From positions 1-46,236 of the forward strand of contig VGOZ01000020.1 of the NCBI GenBank assembly GCA_016875715.1: 46,236 nt of DNA, read 5' to 3'. Each line of letters starts with the position of its first letter. Position 1 is the stretch's first letter. This DNA is from Chloroflexota bacterium (lineage in GTDB: Bacteria; Chloroflexota; UBA6077; FW602-bin22). This document shows positions 40,748 through 46,236 of the stretch, piece after piece. The translations under genes and the position numbers were made by a program. Under the pieces are notes generated by a model. That model was not told the origin of the DNA, did no database searches, and worked only from the letters and a program-made list of their open reading frames with translations.

Positions 40748-41847
40748 AGCTGCCTGAGTGTGATCGATGCGAGCCGATACTGCGACAACGGTGCAACACC
40801 CTCTGCGAGCGGCACGCCGCTTGCGATCGGGTACTCGTAGTTTCTCTCGGCGAAGAGCTTCTGACCCTCGGAACCGAGCATGTAGTCGATGAAGACTGCG
40901 GCCTGCTCGACGGACCTCGATCCGGCGACGAGGCTCGCGTTAGTCGAATTGACCATCAGGCCCATCTGCCCCGTGGCCTGGTCCGGATAGATGATGCCGA
41001 CGGGCGCGCCCTCCGCCTTCGAGAGGTGGTAGTAGTAGTGGTTGACAAAGCCGAGCTTGAACTCGCCGTTCCCCACGGCTTTGCGCACGTCGGTGTGGCC
41101 GCTAAACCACTTCGTCCGGTTCGCGACGAGCCCCCTGACGAACTCCACGGTCTTCGCGTCGCCCTGGAGCGCGCCGATCGCGACGAGCGACGCGAGCATC
41201 GCTCCGTTGCGGCTATCGGCCGCACCGGCTTGCCCTTTCCACTTCGGGTCGATCAGGTCGAAGACCGAAAGCGGTCGCTCCTCCGGCTTCACCAGATTCG
41301 TGTTGACCATGATCGTGCGGGCGCGCAGCGTGAGCGAGACCCACCGTCCGTCGATCTCCCGATACGTCTCGGCGACCGCGGCGACGGTGCGCGAGGGGTT
41401 CGGCGCGAAGAGACCCTTTTCGGAGAGGTCAATCGCCGCGAGCGTATCGGCATTGATGTAGACGTCGGCCCGCGGGCTCGCCCTCTCTTCGATGAGGCGG
41501 GTGCCGAGGGTAGCGTCGGTGCCGGTGAGCACGGTGGCCTTGATCGACGGGTGCGCCGAGGTGAAGGCGTCTATGACCGGTTTGAAGAGCGCCTCGGCGC
41601 GGGTGGTGTAGATCGTGATCTCGGCGGGTGTCGGCGTGGAAGGCTTCGTCGCAATCGGCGCGGCAGAGGGCGCCGCGCTTGAGTTCGGCACCGCTGTGGC
41701 CGGCGGCACGGACGGGGCGCAGGCGGCGCTGACCAGCGCCAGACCGCCGAGGGTCAGGAGACAGCGGCGGCTGAGAACCCGTCCGGAGCGCGTAAACGCA
41801 CGGTGGACTGGCGGCGTGACCTTGAGGATCATGTCTCCGTTCGTCAT
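40693..41847 (-). CDS. fbpA: Iron(III)-binding lipoprotein FbpA
   Basis: A 384-residue periplasmic-binding-type lipoprotein. After an N-terminal [11 protein letters not shown] and lipobox V-S-A-A-C, a Pro/Ala linker leads to the mature domain starting E-I-T-I-Y-T-T-R, the usual FbpA/FutA opening. The iron-binding tyrosine cluster N-H-Y-Y-Y-H is present. It is first in the operon fbpA-fbpB-fbpC-dtxR, downstream of a promoter whose -10 lies within a palindrome. Confidence 0.92.
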   Translation of the reverse strand: MTNGDMILKVTPPVHRAFTRSGRVLSRRCLLTLGGLALVSAACAPSVPPATAVPNSSAAPSAAPIATKPSTPTPAEITIYTTRAEALFKPVIDAFTSAHPSIKATVLTGTDATLGTRLIEERASPRADVYINADTLAAIDLSEKGLFAPNPSRTVAAVAETYREIDGRWVSLTLRARTIMVNTNLVKPEERPLSVFDLIDPKWKGQAGAADSRNGAMLASLVAIGALQGDAKTVEFVRGLVANRTKWFSGHTDVRKAVGNGEFKLGFVNHYYYHLSKAEGAPVGIIYPDQATGQMGLMVNSTNASLVAGSRSVEQAAVFIDYMLGSEGQKLFAERNYEYPIASGVPLAEGVAPLSQYRLASITLRQLWEGLAATRALAQRSGLP

Positions 41848-41891
41848 CTCTACACTGCTAGTGGCGAGGCACTTCCCAACGTGACCCGACG

Positions 41892-41927
41892 AAATCCGAC
41901 TCTAACGGTCGGATTTAGTAGTGTCAA
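41892..41927 (-). promoter_or_regulatory. fbp operon promoter and overlapping palindromic operator
   Basis: On the - strand a perfect -35 TTGACA (41927-41922) is followed after 17 nt by TAGAGT (41904-41899). The perfect inverted repeat AAATCCGAC (41892-41900) and GTCGGATTT (41908-41916) with a 7-nt centre covers the -10 and most of the spacer. A repressor bound here would block RNA polymerase. The arms do not match the classic DtxR box (TTAGGTTAG half sites), so a shifted specificity or another regulator is possible. Confidence 0.6.
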
Positions 41928-42000
41928 CCCATATTGACGCCGAGTGGCCGACGGTGTGAGCGCGCCGAGGAACAGCAGCGCCGTATACTCCGGACCCAGC

Positions 42001-42074
<74 letters not shown>

Positions 42075-42078
42075 CCCT

Positions 42079-42118
42079 AATCTGAACGAAAGGTATCTAT
42101 CTGATAGTTCGGATTTTG
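42079..42118 (+). terminator. Candidate terminator after tRNA-Val
   Basis: AATCTGAAC (42079-42087) pairs with GTTCGGATT (42107-42115) with one G-T pair, and an inner TATC/GATA pairing closes the apex. Four T residues follow at the base. Position 5 nt after the tRNA fits an intrinsic terminator. Confidence 0.5.
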
Positions 42119-42413
42119 AAGGGATTGTCCAGTTTGACCGCAGCTTTGACAGCAGCCCATTGGGGTATGGCCGTTCGCTTCGTTTTCCCTGAGACCAGGC
42201 GTCGTAAGTACGGAGGTGAGTCGACGGCTGTGTCACTTGGCAGAGGACTCAGATGGATTCGGTCCTTCTGGTTTGCAGCGTCGGCGGGCGCGGGGCAGCC
42301 CAAAGGTCGCGGTAAGGCGCCGTCGCTTTCTGCGGCGCGTGGGTGTGTTCTGTCTCGTGGGTAGTGCTCACCGCAAGCGCAAGCGAGGCTTGATCGGCGT
42401 GCACTGTTAGACG
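42119..42413. other. Gene-poor stretch with no recognised content
   Basis: About 295 nt between the tRNA terminator and a helicase remnant. Open frames exist on both strands (for example 42116-42364 +), but none has a recognisable domain, ribosome site or consistent codon character. Lying just after a tRNA and before two gene scraps, it is probably decayed insertion material. No integrase piece or repeat of the tRNA 3' end was found. Confidence 0.4.
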
Positions 42414-42598
42414 ATGGCGCCCAGCTACACGCCATCGCAAGCTCGTGCAATCGATGCGACGGATCGTAACCTTCAGATTGTGGCCTGCGCAGGCTCAGGC
42501 AAGACCGCTGTGGTCTCGGCTCGGATCGTCAACATACTACGCCAAAATGCCGGGGCCGGGATCACGCCAGAGAATCTGGTTGCGTTCACCTTCACTGC
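42414..42598 (+). pseudogene. UvrD/Rep-type helicase, N-terminal scrap
   Basis: From ATG 42414 about 60 codons match the very start of a superfamily-1 helicase: Q-motif Y-T-P-S-Q-A-R-A-I, Walker A A-C-A-G-S-G-K-T, then N-L-V-A-F-T-F-T. The expected continuation (E-x-A-A-x-E-L) is missing; homology stops near 42595 and the frame runs on into unrelated sequence to 42809. The rest of the helicase, some 600 residues, is absent. Confidence 0.75.
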
Positions 42599-42601
42599 TA
42601 C

Positions 42602-42826
42602 TGGCCGCGCGGGACCAGCCAGCCCCACGAGGAGATCGCGCTGGTCGGCCAGCGGATTGTGGCATTGCACTCGAGCTACCCGAACGTGCAGGTCGACTAC
42701 CGGAAGATGTTCGCCGCGCTGCGCGAGGTCGGGTACGACCACGAGTGGACATATGAGATCCCGTGGGAGCAGGCGCGCGCCGGTGCGGCCGATTACCGGC
42801 ACGTCGTGAAATCGCTCGCCCAGTAG
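42602..42826 (+). pseudogene. Sugar-phosphate isomerase/epimerase-like C-terminal scrap
   Basis: In a different frame from the helicase scrap, about 74 codons to TAG 42824 read as a C-terminal piece: V-Q-V-D-Y-R-K-M-F-A-A-L-R-E-V-G-Y-D-H-E-W-T-Y-E, then a closing Y-R-H-V-V-K-S-L-A-Q. This resembles the last strands of xylose-isomerase-like TIM barrels (V-D-F...A-L-x-x-x-G-Y-D-G). The N-terminal three quarters are missing. The assignment rests on one motif. Confidence 0.5.
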
Positions 42827-42871
42827 CCGCCGGTCCGCGTTCTGGCGCTGCCCGGCAGGCGGACGACCGTA

Positions 42872-43750
42872 TTACCCCTTGATTCCGCTCATGACAATTC
42901 CGCGCACGAAGTAGCGCTGCAACGAGAAGAAGAGCAGGATCGCCGGTGTGATCATCAGCATCGAGGCGGCCATCAGGAGGTTCTCGCGCGGCTCGATCGG
43001 ATCGGTCGGCTGCTGCGTGAGCCACCGTAGCCCGACCGAGAGCGGGAACTTGTCGGTCGAGTTCAGGTAGATCAACGGGTGTATGAAGTCGTTCCAGTGG
43101 CCGAGAAAGGTGAAGACCGCCACGGTGGCCAGCGCCGGCTTTGAGAGCGGCGCAATGATGCTCCAGAGGATGTCCCACGAGTTCGCACCGTCGATCACCG
43201 CAGCCTCATCGAGATCGCGCGGGATCTGCAAAAAGAACTGGCGTAGCAGAAATACCGCGAACGCTCCGCCGCCGAACCAGGACGGGATGATGAGCGGCCG
43301 CCAGGTGTTGATCCACGTCTGGCCGAAGAGCCAGTCAGGGATGAGGTGGAACATCAGGAATTTCGGGATGATCACGACCTCTTCCGGCAGCACCAACGTC
43401 GCCAGAAGGACCGTGAAGAACAAGTCACGCCCTGGCCAGCGGAAGCGCGCGAAGCCATACGCTGAGGCAGTCGCGGTGAGCACTCCGCCCAGGGTCGCGG
43501 ATAGCGTGATGATCAGCGTGTTGGCGTAGAAGGTCGCGAACGGGATTCCGGGGAAGTTGAAGACCCGCCAGTAATTCTCGGGCTGGGCTTGTGAGAGAGG
43601 GGGAAACAGGAGTGGTGGGTGGACGTGCAGAAGGCTGGGCGGCTTGAAGGACGTGCCGACGGCAAAGACGAACGGCAACATGAAGGCCGCCGACAACAGC
43701 ACGGCTGTGAGGTAGAGAGCGCCGCGCCACGGAGCGAATCTAGCGAGCAT
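42872..43750 (-). CDS. Sugar-type ABC transporter permease (MalG-like)
   Basis: A 292-residue inner-membrane permease with six membrane helices. The EAA coupling loop is D-E-A-A-V-I-D-G-A-N-S-W-D-I-L-W near residue 192, and the end R-Y-F-V-R-G-I-V-M-S-G-I-K-G is the usual MalG-family tail. It overlaps the other permease by 11 nt. No ATPase gene is in the visible operon, so a shared ATPase is likely, as is common for CUT1 systems. Confidence 0.93.
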   Translation of the reverse strand: MLARFAPWRGALYLTAVLLSAAFMLPFVFAVGTSFKPPSLLHVHPPLLFPPLSQAQPENYWRVFNFPGIPFATFYANTLIITLSATLGGVLTATASAYGFARFRWPGRDLFFTVLLATLVLPEEVVIIPKFLMFHLIPDWLFGQTWINTWRPLIIPSWFGGGAFAVFLLRQFFLQIPRDLDEAAVIDGANSWDILWSIIAPLSKPALATVAVFTFLGHWNDFIHPLIYLNSTDKFPLSVGLRWLTQQPTDPIEPRENLLMAASMLMITPAILLFFSLQRYFVRGIVMSGIKG

Positions 43751-44690
43751 CGTCGCGCGCCTCCCCTTCGTAGTAGACCCAGGACCGGGAGACGCGGAGG
43801 TTCAAGAGCGTCAACGATACGACGATGACCATGAACACCCACGCCAGCGCCGACGCGTAACCCATGTCGAAGAACTGGAAGCCGTTCTGGTACAGGTGCA
43901 GAATGAACGTCCAGGTCGCGTAGCTCGGCCCACCCGCCGTCATCACGACCGGCGACGCAAAGACCTTCAGAGCGCCGATGATCCCGAGCACCAGGTTGAA
44001 AAGGAGGGTCGGCGAGATCATCGGGATCGTGATCGTCCAGAATCGGCGCATCGCGCCCGCGCCGTCGATCTCAGCCGCCTCGAGCATCTCCTTCGGCACG
44101 CCCTGCAACCCGGCCAGGAACACGACCATCGTGCTGCCGCCGATCGCACCCCACAGCGCGACGATGATCAGCGATGCCATTGCCGTGTCCGGATCGGAGA
44201 GCCATTTCGGCCCTTTGATCCCGATCCCGGCGAGCAAGTGGTTCAGCAGACCCCAGTTGGGGTTGAACAGCCACGCCCAGATGACCGCCGACGCGACGAC
44301 CGGTGTGAGCGATGGCAGGAAGAAGAGAGTCCGGAACAGGGCGACTAGCCGGATACCCTGATTGAGCAGCACCGCCGCGGCCAGTGCCCCGCCGACCCCG
44401 AGCGGGACCATGACCGCGGCGAATTGCAACGTCCGAACGAGCGACGGCCAGAAGAGGTGATCCTGGCCCGACAGGGCGCGGGCGAAATTATCGAACCCGA
44501 CGATCTTCGGAGAGAGGTTTGAGATCGTGTAATCGGTGAAGGCGAGGTACAGAGACGCGATCATGGGGCCGAAGGTGAAGAGGAAGAACCCGACGAGCCA
44601 GGGCGAGGACCAGAGGATTCCGGCGATCGCCTCGCGGCGGCGGGCGGCGCTCCGCCGCGGCCGAACGGCCGCGGCGGCTACCGAGCCCAC
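43740..44690 (-). CDS. Sugar-type ABC transporter permease (MalF-like)
   Basis: A 316-residue partner permease with six helices after an Arg/Ala-rich N-terminus. W-L-V-G-F-F-L-F-T-F-G-P-M marks the first helix, and the EAA loop L-E-A-A-E-I-D-G-A-G-A-M-R-R-F-W is near residue 205. It starts 9 nt after the binding-protein stop. The first 13 codons contain a very stable palindrome (44652-44677). Confidence 0.93.
   Translation of the reverse strand: MGSVAAAAVRPRRSAARRREAIAGILWSSPWLVGFFLFTFGPMIASLYLAFTDYTISNLSPKIVGFDNFARALSGQDHLFWPSLVRTLQFAAVMVPLGVGGALAAAVLLNQGIRLVALFRTLFFLPSLTPVVASAVIWAWLFNPNWGLLNHLLAGIGIKGPKWLSDPDTAMASLIIVALWGAIGGSTMVVFLAGLQGVPKEMLEAAEIDGAGAMRRFWTITIPMISPTLLFNLVLGIIGALKVFASPVVMTAGGPSYATWTFILHLYQNGFQFFDMGYASALAWVFMVIVVSLTLLNLRVSRSWVYYEGEARDDAR
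44652..44677 (-). repeat. 26-bp perfect palindrome in the 5' end of the MalF-like gene
   Basis: CCGCCGCGGCCG (44652-44663) and CGGCCGCGGCGG (44666-44677) flank AA. In the - strand transcript it can form an 11-bp all-GC stem with a GTTC loop starting 13 nt after the start codon base, encoding A-A-A-A-V-R-P-R-R. It sits right after the binding-protein gene and could lower permease expression or protect the upstream message. Confidence 0.65.
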
Positions 44691-44699
44691 ACCAACCGC

Positions 44700-46136
44700 C
44701 TACGCCGCGGGCTTATCGAGAATGTCCTGCAGCGGCTTGGTGGCCTCGCTGATCGCCTGGTCGACCGTGACCTTGCCCAGCCATAGGTTACCGAACAACT
44801 GCCCCACCGCGGTGTTGAACTCCGGCCAGCGGAAGTTCGCCGGCTGCTTCCAGGGTTCGGCCGCCTGGATCGACTCGACGAAGACCTTGTGCGCGCGATT
44901 CTCCTTCATGAGACGCTCATTGTTGAGCACGGAGTTCCGCAAAGCCGGACGGCCACCGCCCGCGAGGACGATCTCGACGTTCTGGTCCGGCTCCATCAGG
45001 AACTTGACCAGCGACCAGGCCTCTTCTCTCTTCGTGGTGCCGGACCAGATCGACTGACCATTGATCGTTAGTGCAGTGCCCCTCTTTCCGGCCGGACCCT
45101 TCGGAGTCAAACCGACGTTCCACTTGAACTTGTCGGCGATCGCCTTCGGGCCGGGGTCGAACTGGCCCCAGTAGCCAGAGTGTCGCATCGCGAGCTTTCC
45201 GGTCGCGAACGCCTCACCGGCGTTGAACTTCGCGTCCGGCACGGGCGCGATCTTATGGGTGACGAAGATGTCGTACATCAACTGGAGTCCGCCCTTGAAC
45301 TCCGGCGTGTTGATGGTGAGTTTCTTGCCGTCCTTATCGAAGAAGTCGCCGCCGTAGGAGTTAACGAAGTTGGTGATCGACAAAAAGTCGGTCCCCGGCA
45401 GGTAGCCGAAGACGTCGCCTGAGGTGGCCTTCTTCCCGGCCTCGACGAGCTGCATCCAGGTGACGTTAGAGAAGCTGGCCGCGTCATCGGTGACGTTCAG
45501 CCCGGCCTTGTTCAGCAGATCGACGTTGTACGTGATACCGCCGTTGCCGGGATGCCCGCCCCAGGGCATTCCGTACAGCTTACCGTTGTACTTTAGCGAG
45601 TCGAGGGCGGCCTTGACGTAATCTTCGGTGTTGTACTTGTCACCGATGATCAGCGGGTCGAGCTCGAGCATTACGCCCCTCGCGAAGAACGCGAACGCGC
45701 CACCGGTCGACGCCCAGATGACATCGGGGGCTTGCTTGGTGGCGTGCAGCGCCTGGATCTTCGCCCAGTACTCCGGCTCGCCCGGATTCGCCTCGTGGAT
45801 CGCCGTGATGCCAGTCTTCTCCTTGAACTTCACGACCATCTTCTGCATCACTTCGGCATCGCCGCCGACGCGGGTCGTGATCTTGATCTCCTGGAGCGGC
45901 TTGGCGGCCGCCGGCGCGGCCGCTGGCTTCGGCGCTTCGGCGGCGGGCTTGGTCGGCGCCGGAGCGGGCACCGGCGTGTTGGTGGGCACCGGTGCCGGTG
46001 CCGGTGCCTTCTCGGCCGGCTTGGCCGGCACCGGTGTCGCGGTCGGGGCGGGCGCGGCACAGGCGGCGAGGAGCACCGAACCGAGTGCACCGGTCCCGGC
46101 GAGCAGGAACCGTCGCCTAGGAAGTGAGATCCGCAT
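44700..46136 (-). CDS. Sugar-type ABC transporter substrate-binding lipoprotein
   Basis: A 478-residue family-1 binding protein. Signal: P-R-R-R-F-L-L-A-G with lipobox L-L-A-A-C near residue 26, then an Ala/Pro/Thr linker of about 60 residues. The mature domain has F-K-E-K-T-G-I, A-P-D-V-I-W-A, G-K-L-Y-G-M-P-W and a late G-G-G-R-P-A-L-R. The ligand is unknown, probably an oligosaccharide or polyol. It heads the operon with two permeases. GGGAGG upstream of the ATG lies at slightly long spacing. Confidence 0.93.
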   Translation of the reverse strand: MRISLPRRRFLLAGTGALGSVLLAACAAPAPTATPVPAKPAEKAPAPAPVPTNTPVPAPAPTKPAAEAPKPAAAPAAAKPLQEIKITTRVGGDAEVMQKMVVKFKEKTGITAIHEANPGEPEYWAKIQALHATKQAPDVIWASTGGAFAFFARGVMLELDPLIIGDKYNTEDYVKAALDSLKYNGKLYGMPWGGHPGNGGITYNVDLLNKAGLNVTDDAASFSNVTWMQLVEAGKKATSGDVFGYLPGTDFLSITNFVNSYGGDFFDKDGKKLTINTPEFKGGLQLMYDIFVTHKIAPVPDAKFNAGEAFATGKLAMRHSGYWGQFDPGPKAIADKFKWNVGLTPKGPAGKRGTALTINGQSIWSGTTKREEAWSLVKFLMEPDQNVEIVLAGGGRPALRNSVLNNERLMKENRAHKVFVESIQAAEPWKQPANFRWPEFNTAVGQLFGNLWLGKVTVDQAISEATKPLQDILDKPAA

Positions 46137-46236
46137 TGTTAGTCAATCCTCCCGAGTCATCCAAGAGTCGCCCCAGAGAAGAGACGCTCCGAACAGAATA
46201 CCAGAATCACGTAACCTTTTAATCAAGTGCTCTCCA
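46137..46236 (-). promoter_or_regulatory. Upstream region of the sugar transporter operon
   Basis: On the - strand the 100 nt before the binding-protein gene are AT-richer than the surroundings and hold TTGATT and, 20 nt on, TATTCT, a weak promoter pair. No clear operator palindrome is seen. The window ends here. Confidence 0.3.

Overview
The window is a 46 kb piece of a high-GC bacterial chromosome. It most likely comes from Chloroflexota, of a Thermomicrobia- or SAR202-like type. The assignment is inferred from three things. The secreted binding proteins have Ala/Pro/Thr-rich or valine-zipper linkers after the lipobox, for example the repeated V-T-R-E-V block near 34900, which is common in that phylum. 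There is a typical mix of LLM oxidoreductase, Gfo/Idh, amidohydrolase and DedA/VTT genes. Short dispersed CCCTC...GGGAG hairpins occur between genes. No rRNA or universal marker is present to confirm it.

Region 1 (1-10.7 kb) is a complete type III-A CRISPR locus on the + strand. It holds the trailer end of an array (24-366), cas1-cas2-cas4, then cas10-csm2-csm3-csm4-csm5-cas6 and a CARF-HEPN (Csm6-like) RNase, with overlapping or nearly touching genes from cas10 on. Cas10 keeps both the HD nuclease and the GGDD cyclase motif. The catalytic Asp position of Csm3 is Glu. The array contains two sequence families of repeat and two near-identical spacers.

Region 2 (10.7-16.2 kb) is a decay zone. 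An AbrB-type antitoxin is followed by a PIN toxin with two in-frame stops, a GNAT acetyltransferase with one stop and an NnrS-like membrane protein with one stop. An intact methyltransferase and an M28 peptidase lie among them.

Region 3 (16.2-23.8 kb) has a Gfo/Idh oxidoreductase, an unknown protein, a Fur-family regulator, a luciferase-like oxidoreductase, an ECF nickel/cobalt transporter (cbiM with PDGLE tail, cbiQ, cbiO) behind a candidate Nur/Zur-like operator, then a metallophosphoesterase and a DedA protein.

Region 4 (23.8-30.3 kb) has an exported glycoside hydrolase, a two-component system, a VTT-domain membrane protein, a shortened 3-methyladenine glycosylase-like protein divergent from a zinc alcohol dehydrogenase, and a small membrane protein.

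Region 5 (30.3-36.3 kb) is the most unusual part. A Rieske ferredoxin overlaps an amidohydrolase. Divergent from these is a lipoprotein that joins a beta-carbonic-anhydrase-like domain to a FliL-like domain, followed by a second amidohydrolase with a probable active-site Asp to Asn change, a small protein and a Tat-type solute-binding lipoprotein.

Region 6 (36.3-46.2 kb, mostly - strand) has a broken secreted esterase, an iron(III) ABC transporter operon with its own DtxR-family regulator and a palindrome over the promoter, tRNA-Val(CAC), a helicase/isomerase scrap chimera and a sugar-type ABC transporter.
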